From NCBI GenBank assembly GCA_003486675.1, contig DNGG01000505.1, forward strand, positions 1-34,089: 34,089 bases of DNA, written 5' to 3'. Source of the DNA: Cyanobacteria bacterium UBA11372. GTDB lineage: Bacteria; Cyanobacteriota; Cyanobacteriia; Cyanobacteriales; Aerosakkonemataceae. Below, piece after piece: positions 25,187 to 33,714 of this stretch (positions are counted from its first letter, which is position 1; every line of letters starts with the position of its first letter). The notes under the pieces are model-generated. The model was not told the DNA's origin, ran no database searches, and saw only the letters and a list, made by a program, of their open reading frames with translations. A program made the translations under genes and the position numbers.

Positions 25187-25942
25187 TTATTCCATAATCT
25201 GCTGCGCTACTTTTTTAAATTCATTGCTGACGTAATGGTCGGGGAATTGCACGCAGAACACCCCGTTGCTTGCCAGCTGCACTAAATCTTCCGATAAGGG
25301 AAATATCCCCGCTACGTTGGCGTCGTAAGTGGCTTCTATCTTTTGCTTCAGCGCGTCAAAATTCATGCTTTTTAAGGCTTTGTTGACTGCCAGCAGCATT
25401 TTGCGAACTTTTAACTGCCGCGCCACATCTATAGTTACCGCCGTGCCTTGGTAGTCTTGTTTATCCGGTCGCAGAATTAAAATCAAAATGTGGGAAATCG
25501 CAATCGTCAGAAAGGTTTCTTTCGACAAACCGGGGTGGGTGTCGATGAAAAGATAATCGAGTTGAAGACCTTTAACTAATTTGCGAAATCCATCATTGAG
25601 CAATTTGACATCGTATCCCTCGCTCAAGATGCGGGAAATATCGTCTGCTTTAACGCTGGAGGGAACTAAAAACAAACTGCCATTCCCATTTAAACCTATA
25701 TTGCCGCTCACATCGTAGGCTGTATCTTCGATGGGTACTTGTCCCCAGAGAAAGTTGTTGAGGGTTTTGTTCATGGTTTCTGGTTCTAAACCGAAAAGGT
25801 TGTGAATTCCAGGTGACTGAATATCTGTATCTACTACACCGACTCGATTACCTTGTAGCGCCACGGTGGTAGCAAGGTTGGCGGTAAAGTTGGATTTGCC
25901 AGTACCACCGCGATAAGAGTGTATTGAGACTACTTTAGGCAT
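25187..25942 (-). CDS. ParA/MinD-like P-loop ATPase
   Basis: This 251-residue protein has a deviant Walker A motif RGGTGKSN (residues 11-18), a switch region VVDTDIQSPG (about 36-45) and a Walker B-like FIDTHPGLSKE. The signature Lys at the first position of KGGxGKT is Arg (R11). Otherwise it is a full-length ParA/MinD-superfamily ATPase. No chromosome-partition partner or minCDE gene is next to it and there is no obvious C-terminal membrane helix, so it is probably not the division-site MinD. It leads the minus-strand array, 53 bp before glutaminase. It may position or activate a signalling or membrane complex. Confidence 0.87.
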   Translation of the reverse strand: MPKVVSIHSYRGGTGKSNFTANLATTVALQGNRVGVVDTDIQSPGIHNLFGLEPETMNKTLNNFLWGQVPIEDTAYDVSGNIGLNGNGSLFLVPSSVKADDISRILSEGYDVKLLNDGFRKLVKGLQLDYLFIDTHPGLSKETFLTIAISHILILILRPDKQDYQGTAVTIDVARQLKVRKMLLAVNKALKSMNFDALKQKIEATYDANVAGIFPLSEDLVQLASNGVFCVQFPDHYVSNEFKKVAQQIME

Positions 25943-26100
25943 TTGACTAATTGAGGATATAAGATTCTGTTGCGAATAATTATGACTATATAGTTGTTTG
26001 CCGTCAATACAACCGCAGACAAAAATATTTTTATTCTCTTACTTTCCCTAATTCTTTTACCAATCTCTCATTTATGAGTTTAGGTAAAGCTGCATTTTTC

Positions 26101-26163
26101 CGACTTTTCCGACTTTTCCGACTTTTCCGACTTTTCCGACCTTTCCGACCTTTCCGACTTTTT
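26101..26163. repeat. Seven-copy 9-bp tandem repeat
   Basis: The unit CGACTTTTC is repeated seven times, with CGACCTTTC variants in copies 5 and 6 and one extra T in the last. It lies directly beyond the stop codon of the exoprotein gene (26169), in its 3' untranslated region. Confidence 0.9.
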
Positions 26164-26168
26164 CACCA

Positions 26169-29114
26169 TCAAAATCCCAAACAATTGGGAGTGGTTTGAG
26201 GCAGATGTTCGACCAATTCTATTTGCCCGGATGCATTAATTATCCAGCCGGAAGCTTCTACAATTCGGTCGGGAGGGGAGTTGGAAGAGGAGGCCCCGAC
26301 GCGGGGACGCCCCGACGCGGGGAATGTCTCTCCAGAACTCTGCGTGTCGCCGCGTCTCCCCGTCGCCCCGTCTCCAGAACTCTCCGTGTCGCCGCGTCTC
26401 CGTGTCGCCGCGTCTTTTTGATCGGGCTTACTTCTTTCCCCCATCGCGGTAAAATCTTGCAAATCGCGCCAAACGGTTTGACCTCGAATCGTTGTCGTCG
26501 GGTTTTCTGGTAAACCGCCCCGAAAGGTAACGGTAAAAGAGTTGCCATACGCCGCCCTACACCCGACGATGACTTGGTTGCTCTCCCTCACCTGAGTTGG
26601 CAATTCGACTAATCCCTGACTGGTATTGACGTTGGGCGTATTAACGGTGACGATGCCATTGACGCCGAATTGGGAACTGGCAGCGATCGCACTATCAAAA
26701 CTCCTAAAAATACCTTGGGTAAATATGTCGATCTGACCTCCACTTCCCTTAAAAGCGTTGGCGTTGATGCCGCTTCCTTCTAAAAGCGCAACCGTATCGG
26801 CGGTAAGGGTAATGTTCCCTCCATTACCAGTACCCCCGGCAGCGGCGGCAATTTGGCTTTGCGATCGCAACTGCACAGACCCCACTTGCAAATTAATATT
26901 CCCCCCACTCCCAGAAGCGGTGGCAGTTGCAATCCGACCTCGGTTTTGCAGGGTTATCCTCTGTGCGCGAATTTGCAAATTCCCCGCTGCCCCCGATCCC
27001 CTGGCACTCACCGAAATTTCCGCCCGATCTGCCACAATCAATCGGTTCGTCTCTACAAATAAGTTTCCTCCATCCCCCGTTGCTTCGTTGGCGGCGATAT
27101 TCGGTCTTTCTTCTCCAGAAAGGGCAAATAACCCGCTCTCAAATCGATTGTCGGCACTGGTTCCCAAGAGTTCTACCGATTCGCTGGCGATGACGTTGAG
27201 ATTTCCTCCCCGCCCCCCCCTTGCGGTTTGATTCCCTCGACCGCGAGTAGAAACGGATACCCGCGCCCCATCCCTCACGGTAAAACGGGGAGTAACAACG
27301 GTAATGCTACCCCCATCTTGGATGCCTTCGGTGGCGGCAAACAGTCCGCTGCGACTAAAATCCCTCGGATTTGCCGGATTAAGGCGCGCGCCAAACAAGT
27401 CTACCAACTGGGCCGCGCGAACGGTCAGATTTCCCGATTTCCCCGCACCAAAAGCAGTAACGGAGACATCGGCTCCCCCGCCGACGCGCAATCGATTTGT
27501 TTCGATTAAGATATCCCCCGAATCTCCCTGACTGCGGGATGTAGCGGCTAAAGTCCCCGATGCGGTTGCGTTGGGGGGATCGACGATTTCCACATCAGCG
27601 GCGCGCACGATCAAATTTCCCGACTGTCCGATACCATGAGAACCCGTTGCCGCGATCGCGCCATCCCGCACCAATAACCTGTTAGTATTAATCGTCACAT
27701 CTCCCCCTCGACCCCTTGGTTGCAAGGAAACTCCCCTGATGCCAACCGAATTAATAATGCCGCTACGCAAGGGATGAGTCGAGTCAGTGCCAATCGCTTC
27801 TACGGCATCTCTGGCATTAATTGTGACATTTCCCCCCGCACCCGCGCCAAAAGTAATCGCCGAGATAAAAGCTCCATTTTCTAATCTCAATCTGCCAGTA
27901 TTAACAGTTAAATCTCCTGCCTTTCCCATCCCGAACGTTCCCGATATTAAGCCAGCGTTGTTGAGTTGGACTGCACCTGTAGCAGGAGTATTTACACTTA
28001 AATTTCCTCCCGCTTCTAGTGTTAAAGGGGAAAAATTGGTGGCTGAGATCGTTCCGCCATTGCTAACGGTTAAATTGCCAGTTTCAATCGTTAAATTGCC
28101 CGCTCTTCCAGCGCCAAAACTATTGGCAAATACTCCGCTTTGTTCCTGTGAGAAATTAGCCGGAATTCCAGCAAAAAATTGATTTAATATTTGGGGAATT
28201 CCCGTGCCGACGATCTCTACCGCATCCGTGGTGCGGATGGTAAGATTTCCCCCAGGGAGAGAACCGAGGGTGGAAGTGGAAATCACAGAGCGCGAGCCAA
28301 CTGCCAATCTCCTCCCCTGCACCTGAATATCCCCGCCATTTGCCACGACTCCCGCTTGTTGCGATAGTTGGATTTCCCCAAAGTTCTGCACCCCAAGATA
28401 GCCGAAAACCAAACCGGGCGCTATACTAACCTCACCGTTACTCCCCACGCTCCCTAGTTCTATCCTCCCTTGGGGTGCCGTCAGCCAACCTGCCTCTAAG
28501 TTGACATTTCCACCAATAAGTGCTAATGTTTGCCCCGGTTGTACTGCCAAGCCGACGGGTTTAGATTGGTTGACAATATCGGCTGGCTGAGAACCAAACT
28601 GCAAGCCAATTGGTACGTTAATCGTTAGCAAAGGTGGATTTTGAGGATTTTTAGCGCTGAAAGTGCTGCCATCGGCAAAGCGAATGCTATCGGCAGTACT
28701 GCCAATAAACGCACCACCAATATTCAATTGCGCGTTCGAGCCAAAGATAATTCCGCTAGGGTTAATTAAAAATAAATTTGCCCCTCCATTGGCACGAATT
28801 AACCCGTCAATGTGAGAAACTTGCCCTCCAGTAACGCGGGTAATAATGTTATTAATTGTCAAAGCATTATTGAAAAATGCCTCAGAGCCAGTGGGAAGGG
28901 AAAATTCCCGCAAGCTGTGGAAAAGGTTACCCCCGGCGGTAGTTCCTGCTTCAATTGTGAAAGTATTACCCACTTCGGTAACGCGGGAATTATTCGGCAG
29001 GGTGCTATCTGGGACAATTTGGGCAACCACAGGAGTATTTGTGGCGATCGCTATCATCCCCAACGCACCAGCTAACCTTAATTGACTGAAGCCACCCATC
29101 CGGTTTGAGGCCAT
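26169..29114 (-). CDS. Filamentous-haemagglutinin-like secreted protein (TpsA type)
   Basis: This 981-residue protein starts with a signal peptide (about 1-32; hydrophobic GALGMIAIAT, cleavage near VVA-Q). The TPS/haemagglutinin activity domain follows (about 35-165), with NLFLINPSGIIFGSNAQL and GGAFIGST. A long beta-helix repeats GGNL/GNLTV…ngg patterns to about residue 850. The C-terminal part has IVGCRAAYGNSFTVTFRGGLPENP and ends GWIINASGQIELVEH…TPNCLGF, usual for cyanobacterial members. Such proteins are exported by an outer-membrane TpsB partner, which is not in this window. Between the GLPENP block and the final block, about 60 residues rich in Arg, Gly and Ser (GERSKPDQKDAATRRRGDTE onward) derive from DNA repeats at 26285-26415. 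A purine-rich GAGAAAG precedes the ATG. Confidence 0.9.
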   Translation of the reverse strand: MASNRMGGFSQLRLAGALGMIAIATNTPVVAQIVPDSTLPNNSRVTEVGNTFTIEAGTTAGGNLFHSLREFSLPTGSEAFFNNALTINNIITRVTGGQVSHIDGLIRANGGANLFLINPSGIIFGSNAQLNIGGAFIGSTADSIRFADGSTFSAKNPQNPPLLTINVPIGLQFGSQPADIVNQSKPVGLAVQPGQTLALIGGNVNLEAGWLTAPQGRIELGSVGSNGEVSIAPGLVFGYLGVQNFGEIQLSQQAGVVANGGDIQVQGRRLAVGSRSVISTSTLGSLPGGNLTIRTTDAVEIVGTGIPQILNQFFAGIPANFSQEQSGVFANSFGAGRAGNLTIETGNLTVSNGGTISATNFSPLTLEAGGNLSVNTPATGAVQLNNAGLISGTFGMGKAGDLTVNTGRLRLENGAFISAITFGAGAGGNVTINARDAVEAIGTDSTHPLRSGIINSVGIRGVSLQPRGRGGDVTINTNRLLVRDGAIAATGSHGIGQSGNLIVRAADVEIVDPPNATASGTLAATSRSQGDSGDILIETNRLRVGGGADVSVTAFGAGKSGNLTVRAAQLVDLFGARLNPANPRDFSRSGLFAATEGIQDGGSITVVTPRFTVRDGARVSVSTRGRGNQTARGGRGGNLNVIASESVELLGTSADNRFESGLFALSGEERPNIAANEATGDGGNLFVETNRLIVADRAEISVSARGSGAAGNLQIRAQRITLQNRGRIATATASGSGGNINLQVGSVQLRSQSQIAAAAGGTGNGGNITLTADTVALLEGSGINANAFKGSGGQIDIFTQGIFRSFDSAIAASSQFGVNGIVTVNTPNVNTSQGLVELPTQVRESNQVIVGCRAAYGNSFTVTFRGGLPENPTTTIRGQTVWRDLQDFTAMGERSKPDQKDAATRRRGDTESSGDGATGRRGDTQSSGETFPASGRPRVGASSSNSPPDRIVEASGWIINASGQIELVEHLPQTTPNCLGF
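26285..26415. repeat. GC-rich repeats embedded in the exoprotein gene
   Basis: Two 31-bp copies at 26329-26359 and 26371-26401 (one mismatch, 42-bp period) are joined by palindromic CCCCGACGCGGGG units at about 26294-26322 and a third partial TGTCGCCGCGTCT unit near 26403. The cluster keeps the reading frame open. Confidence 0.8.
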
Positions 29115-29216
29115 TTTTTGACTTTCTCGCGCACCAGAGCGAAGATTATAGCGCGGGATCGGCAGCCTTTTTTTCCATTTTTTGACATCCTCTCCTCTTG
29201 CTTGTGCTAGAGCGGG

Positions 29217-30638
29217 CTAACTCGACGAGCCAAGAATACCTCGAATTGAATTTGGCGGATTATTCAAATTATCCGGGCGCGATAAAATGGCTTGATCGAA
29301 AAATACCCACCACGCCCAACCAAAGAAAACGCTTCCCCGCGCCCACAACGCCGATCCCCGTGCTGGGAGGTGTCCAGCAGGCGCATCGAGGGAAAAATTG
29401 AGGTCGTCGTAGTTGAGCCAGGTATTGTTGACGCGCCACCCGACGCGATCGCCCAAACTCCGCTCGGTTTGATAATCTACTTGTCCGCCAAGTTCTTGCC
29501 AAATCTGCTTTTGTATGCTAAAGCCAAATCGATGGCTGCTGTAGTACAGCCACATTTGGTTAATTTGGCGCAGATCTTCCCAAGGAAACTTGTGGATCAA
29601 TTCTAAGTTAAGCCAGTCGTCTTTATCGGTTCTAGCGACTTGAAGCATGACAATTTCAGTTTCTAAGTCAGCTTCCTTCCATTTTCTAGCGGCTAGCAAC
29701 CGTTGCAGTTTGGTGTAATCTGGCTTGAGCGCGTGAGATCCTGTCGTCGCCGCCGGTGGTGGCGGTGGGTTGATTGCTTCGAGTGCAACTGGCGGCGCAC
29801 TCACGATTTGGGGCGTAATACCGCCGACTAATTCGAGCCATTCTGGCACCGACTGGGGGCGATTTTCTGGCTCAAACTCCATGCCCTTGAGAATCGCTTG
29901 ATTGACGCGATCGCTGATATTCGGATTGTATTCTTTGGGTGGCACTAAAGCCAGTTTAGCCGCTCTAGCTGGAGCCGGGGTAGGCACTTTGCCCGTGAGC
30001 AAATAATACAGCGTTGCCGCTAGGGAGTAGACATCGGTACACTCGCTGCGTTTAGCTTGTGGTGCATATTGTTCGATCGGGGAAAACCCTCCCGTATAAC
30101 TTGTCGTGTGATAATTCATCAGATTGGGGATAAACTCCCGTGCAATGCCAAAGTCAATCAGAACCGCTTCCGGTTTACCTTGCCGGATCATAATGTTAGG
30201 CGGCTTGATATCCTGATGTAACATGCCTTTATCGTGCAAGACGATTAAAGCTTGACCGATCTGCCAGATATAGCGCAACGCTTCGATTTCGGGGAGGGCG
30301 CCGCTCTTTTTCACCCGGTGTCGTAAATCCTCTCCTTCGACGTATTCCATGGCGATACAAGGCTGATCTCCCTCATAAAAAGCGTTTTCGATCCGCACGA
30401 TGTGAGGGTGGCGGCACAGCGCTAACCGCAAGGCTTCTTCCCGAAAACTCAGCTTGTATTTGAGCCGGTACGCTGCCAGTTTTGGATTTGTTAGTACCTC
30501 CTGTTTCAGGGTTTTGATTGCAACGCGATCGCCTTTTTTATTCCTCGCCAGATAAGTGACGCCAAAGCCACCTTGCCCCAGATATCTTTCGATAGTGTAG
30601 CGATCGCCGTATAATTTTTGCCCAGCTACCCAAACCAT
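29217..30638 (-). CDS. Ser/Thr protein kinase with C-terminal GUN4 domain
   Basis: This 473-residue protein has a Hanks-type kinase domain (about 12-270): Gly-rich loop GQGGFGVTY, Lys in VAIKTL, catalytic HQDIKPPNIM (about 137), LIDFG and a PIEQYA activation-end motif. A Pro-rich linker (about 275-305, INPPPPPAATTG) leads to a GUN4 domain (about 306-440) with YTKLQRLLAARKWKEAD, GDRVGW and the LSLDAPAGHLP-like NFSLDAPAGHLP. GUN4 binds porphyrins and stimulates Mg-chelatase, so this kinase may sense tetrapyrroles. The catalytic loop has Gln in place of the usual Arg (HQD), which changes how phosphorylation of the activation loop could control it. The gene ends about 100 bp before the exoprotein gene on the same strand. 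Confidence 0.9.
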   Translation of the reverse strand: MVWVAGQKLYGDRYTIERYLGQGGFGVTYLARNKKGDRVAIKTLKQEVLTNPKLAAYRLKYKLSFREEALRLALCRHPHIVRIENAFYEGDQPCIAMEYVEGEDLRHRVKKSGALPEIEALRYIWQIGQALIVLHDKGMLHQDIKPPNIMIRQGKPEAVLIDFGIAREFIPNLMNYHTTSYTGGFSPIEQYAPQAKRSECTDVYSLAATLYYLLTGKVPTPAPARAAKLALVPPKEYNPNISDRVNQAILKGMEFEPENRPQSVPEWLELVGGITPQIVSAPPVALEAINPPPPPAATTGSHALKPDYTKLQRLLAARKWKEADLETEIVMLQVARTDKDDWLNLELIHKFPWEDLRQINQMWLYYSSHRFGFSIQKQIWQELGGQVDYQTERSLGDRVGWRVNNTWLNYDDLNFSLDAPAGHLPARGSALWARGSVFFGWAWWVFFDQAILSRPDNLNNPPNSIRGILGSSS

Positions 30639-30907
30639 TAGTCGCTATTTTTAACGATTTATCAAAACCTTGAGTTCATTTTTGCTGCATCTAGTGCCGG
30701 AATTGAGTCAAATCATATCAGACCGAGAGCCAATCTTGTCTAGCAAGGCAAGGATTGAATCTCGTTCAAGAGCAGCAATTTACCAATCGCTCCGGAATGC
30801 AGGATTTTCTTCTAAACCAATGCTAGGCTCATTTTCAGCTAAATCTAATTTTACCAAGATTCAATAGAACCGGGCGTAACAAATAAAAATTAGGGAGAAT
30901 TTGTCAA

Positions 30908-32335
30908 ATGGCTGTTGAATACGATGTGGTGGTGATTGGTGGGGGTTCGGGTGGTTTGGTAATTGCGGCGGCGGCGGCGCAGCTAAAAGCCAAAGTTGCC
31001 CTAGTGGAGAGCGATCGCTTGGGTGGCGACTGTCTCTGGTACGGCTGCGTCCCCAGTAAATCCCTTATTTATGCTTCAAGAATTGCTTACTCAGTCAAAA
31101 ATGCGGCTCGCTTTGGCATTTACTGCCAAAATCCCCAAATTGATTTTGCCCTCGCCAACGGACACCTGCAGAAAGCGATCGCTGCCATTCAACCCCACGA
31201 CTCCCCAGAACGGTTTGAATCTTTGGGTGTAGAGGTTATCTTTGGATCGGGTCAATTTATCGACCGACAAACGTTTGAAGTCAACAACAGGCAACTCAAA
31301 GCACGCGCCTTTGCTTGCGCCACGGGTTCCCGTGCCAAAATTCCCCCCATACCAGGACTAAAAACAGCCGGATATCTGACTAACGAGCAAGTATTTTCCC
31401 TCCCAGAACTTCCCCCATCCCTGGCTGTAATTGGCGGTGGACCAATTGGTTGCGAATTGGGGCAAGCTTTTTCTCGATTGGGTTCAGAAGTAACAATTAT
31501 TGCCAGTAGCGACCATCTTTTACCCAAAGAAGACCCAGAAGCCGCATTAGTCATCCAGCAACAATTAGAATCAGAAGGCATTCGCGTTATCACCGCTACC
31601 CGCGTCGAAAGAGTTGAACAAATCGATGGTAAAAAACACCTATGGGCAGGGACCCAAAAAATTACCGCAGATGAAATTTTAGTCGCTGCTGGACGGATGC
31701 CAAATGTGGAATCGCTTAACTTAGAAGCGGCGGGTGTAGAAGTAGGAGAAAAAGGTATTCGCGTCAATGAAAAACTCCAAACAACCAACCCGCGCATCTA
31801 TGCCTGCGGCGATGTTATTGGCGGCTACCAGTTTACCCATGTTGCGGGTTACGAAGCCAGTGTCGTGCTAAAAAATGCCTTATTTTTCCCCCTCACTAAA
31901 GCAAATTATCGAGTCATTCCTTGGGCGACGTTCACAGATCCAGAATTGGCACGGGTTGGTTTAACCGAAAAGCAAGCTAAACAGCGATATGGAGATGATA
32001 TTTACGTGCTAAAACAAGAATTCGCTGGAGTTGATCGCGCCCAAGCCGAAGCCGCTACTAAAGGTTTTGCCAAAATTATTACTAGGGGGAATGGGCAAAT
32101 ACTCGGCGCTCATTTAGTAGGTGCTTCGGCGGGAGAATTACTCCACGAAATTGTTTTGGCAATGTCAAATAATTTAAAAGTTTCTGCTCTCAGCAGTATT
32201 ATCCATATATACCCGACCCTGGCGGAAGTGAATAGTAAGGCAGCACTGCTGCTAACTAAGCAAAAATACGCTAAAAACCAGAAATTGCAAAACCTGCTCT
32301 TGCGGTTTTTTAGTTTGATGCGTAAGCTAGCTTAA
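30908..32335 (+). CDS. Flavin disulfide reductase, MerA/Lpd-like
   Basis: This 475-residue FAD-dependent pyridine-nucleotide disulfide oxidoreductase has FAD motif GGGSGG (11-16), redox pair C42/C47 in GGDCLWYGCVPSKS, NAD(P) motif IGGGPIGCELG (about 177) and the second FAD motif YACGDVIGG (about 300). Its dimerisation domain ends near IHIYPTLAEVN, which has HIYPT where dihydrolipoamide dehydrogenase has HxHPT. There is no N-terminal HMA domain and no C-terminal CC pair, so it is unlikely to be a true mercuric reductase. The substrate is open. GGGAGAA stands 8 nt before the ATG. It is the first plus-strand gene of a likely pair with the metallophosphoesterase, though a terminator-like hairpin overlaps its 3' end. 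Confidence 0.88.
   Translation: MAVEYDVVVIGGGSGGLVIAAAAAQLKAKVALVESDRLGGDCLWYGCVPSKSLIYASRIAYSVKNAARFGIYCQNPQIDFALANGHLQKAIAAIQPHDSPERFESLGVEVIFGSGQFIDRQTFEVNNRQLKARAFACATGSRAKIPPIPGLKTAGYLTNEQVFSLPELPPSLAVIGGGPIGCELGQAFSRLGSEVTIIASSDHLLPKEDPEAALVIQQQLESEGIRVITATRVERVEQIDGKKHLWAGTQKITADEILVAAGRMPNVESLNLEAAGVEVGEKGIRVNEKLQTTNPRIYACGDVIGGYQFTHVAGYEASVVLKNALFFPLTKANYRVIPWATFTDPELARVGLTEKQAKQRYGDDIYVLKQEFAGVDRAQAEAATKGFAKIITRGNGQILGAHLVGASAGELLHEIVLAMSNNLKVSALSSIIHIYPTLAEVNSKAALLLTKQKYAKNQKLQNLLLRFFSLMRKLA
32289..32311 (+). terminator. Terminator-like hairpin overlapping the reductase 3' end
   Basis: AAAACC (32289-32294), a bulged T and GC pair with GC and GGTTTT (32302-32309) around a TCTT loop, followed by further Ts. 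It lies within the last codons of the reductase gene, so it could be coincidental. Confidence 0.35.
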
Positions 32336-32394
32336 AAGTATCTTACTCCCTGGCGATCGCTATCTTCTTACTTTCTTCTTTCTTGGCGTTCTTG

Positions 32395-32436
32395 GCGTCT
32401 ACCCTACGGGAAGCCGCTGCGCGTCTATGGCGGTTC
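32395..32436. repeat. Cyanobacterial GC-rich interspersed repeat
   Basis: The sequence around CTACGGGAAGCCGCTGCGCG, with a nearby duplicated TTGGCGTTC/TTGGCGTC motif, looks like a dispersed palindromic repeat known from many cyanobacterial genomes. It sits in the 187-bp gap between the reductase and phosphoesterase genes. The assignment is from memory. Confidence 0.35.
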
Positions 32437-32522
32437 AGTAAATAGATATTCTTCAGGCGCCAAAGCAGTAAGAGCGATAAGTTATGCTGGAGGCGCTTTT
32501 CCAGTAAGCAAGCAGCAGCACT

Positions 32523-33383
32523 ATGCACAGTATCCTCACCGGCGCGTTGAGTATCGAACAGATAACCGTTGCGATCGCTAATTTACCCCCATCCTTAGCA
32601 GGTAAGACTTTAGTACAACTATCCGATTTCCACTACGATGGTGTGCGATTGTCTGATGACTTGCTACAACAAGCTATACAAGCTAGCAATCAAGCAAAAC
32701 CGGATCTAGTTCTACTCACCGGCGACTACGTCACCGACGATCCAAAACCGATTCACCAACTGGTGTCGCGACTCAAACACCTCCAAAGTCGCGCCGGAAT
32801 CTATGCTGTCTTAGGCAACCACGACTATTATTATCGCCACTCAAAAGCAGAAGTTACCAACGCTTTGAGTAGCATCGGCATCTCTGTCCTTTGCAATCAA
32901 GTCGCTTACCCCTTGGGAGAAAGATTAGCATTAGTAGGACTCGGCGATAAGTGGTCAAAAGAATTCCTACCCGCGACGGTAATGGATCAACTAGATCCAA
33001 ATATTCCCCGCATCGTCTTATCCCACAATCCCGATACCGCCCAGATATTAAGCGCTTGGCGCGTCGATTTGCAACTTTCCGGTCATACCCACGGCGGTCA
33101 AATTTGGCTTCCCGGACTAGGTCCTGTTGTGCATTATATGCGCAGTCTTAAAACAATTCTCCGCCACATGCCGCGATCGCAGCGGCTAATGCTGCCATTT
33201 AATCTCGGTACTTGCACCCAAGTTGTTCGCCACTGGGAATGGGCGCAGGGACTCCATCGCATCGGTACCAATCAGCTTTACGTCAATCGAGGTTTGGGAA
33301 CCTATCTACCAGGACGCCTGTTTTGTCCCCCAGAAGTTACAGTTATTCGGCTAATTGCTAATTGCAAGCTTGCTAATTGCTGA
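32523..33383 (+). CDS. Calcineurin-like metallophosphoesterase (YkuE/YaeI type)
   Basis: This 286-residue protein shows the full metal-binding series: SDFHYDG (D35, H37), GDYVTDD (D68), GNHDYYY (about 98-104), SHNPD (about 167-171) and SGHTHGGQ (about 187-194). Family members act as phosphohydrolases, some on lipid-A or undecaprenyl precursors, but the substrate here is unknown. There is no evident signal peptide and no strong Shine-Dalgarno before ATG 32523; later starts are possible, but the length fits the family. The last ten residues (LIANCKLANC) are coded by a GCTAATTGC repeat, so the original C terminus was probably extended by repeat DNA. Confidence 0.87.
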   Translation: MHSILTGALSIEQITVAIANLPPSLAGKTLVQLSDFHYDGVRLSDDLLQQAIQASNQAKPDLVLLTGDYVTDDPKPIHQLVSRLKHLQSRAGIYAVLGNHDYYYRHSKAEVTNALSSIGISVLCNQVAYPLGERLALVGLGDKWSKEFLPATVMDQLDPNIPRIVLSHNPDTAQILSAWRVDLQLSGHTHGGQIWLPGLGPVVHYMRSLKTILRHMPRSQRLMLPFNLGTCTQVVRHWEWAQGLHRIGTNQLYVNRGLGTYLPGRLFCPPEVTVIRLIANCKLANC

Positions 33384-33412
33384 TTTCAGATTGCTGATTT
33401 AAGATTTACTTC

Positions 33413-33447
33413 AAATCTAAAATCTAAAATCTAAAATCTAAAATCTA
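33413..33447. repeat. Five-copy heptamer tandem repeat
   Basis: AAATCTA is repeated five times without error, followed by AAAT. Heptamer tandem repeats (STRR) are typical of filamentous cyanobacteria. It lies 30 bp after the phosphoesterase stop codon. Confidence 0.9.
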
Positions 33448-33454
33448 AAATTTT

Positions 33455-33505
33455 AAACCCGCCCATCTACTTTAGGAAAAACTGAGTAGACTTAGGCGGG
33501 TTTTA
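33455..33505 (+). terminator. Likely rho-independent terminator of the phosphoesterase gene
   Basis: AAACCCGCC (33455-33463) pairs with GGCGGGTTT (33495-33503), with an inner stem TCTACT (33466-33471) and AGTAGA (33485-33490), and Ts follow. It lies about 70 bp after the plus-strand gene. It also resembles the dispersed AAACCCGCC palindromes seen at 18769-18827. Confidence 0.55.
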
Positions 33506-33714
33506 CTTCGAGGTGAAACGAACAATAAGAAGCTAATTCCAATAAAGCAGCGATTTAACTCAACTAAGGTGGACTTGACTGCGCAACTTTCGCTTTCCGA
33601 CTTTTTTCTCACCTCCGTCGATTCAGACAGTTACTCTGGAGCGTTCAAAAACAGTATACAGAACGCTATATCTTTTTGACGATGAACTTTCAAGAACCGA
33701 GCGTTAGTTGCGTT

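Noticed and set aside
26101..26163. Short tandem units considered as a CRISPR array (also 33413-33447)
   Set aside because: Units of 9 and 7 bp are contiguous with no spacers and no cas genes are present.
26758..27231. 157-residue plus-strand frame and other long frames antisense to the exoprotein gene
   Set aside because: They mirror the biased Gly/Asn/Thr codon pattern of the beta-helix gene, and the sense frame is clearly the real gene.
31252..31797. 181-residue frame antisense to the flavin reductase gene
   Set aside because: It lies wholly inside a well-supported gene and shows no protein family features.
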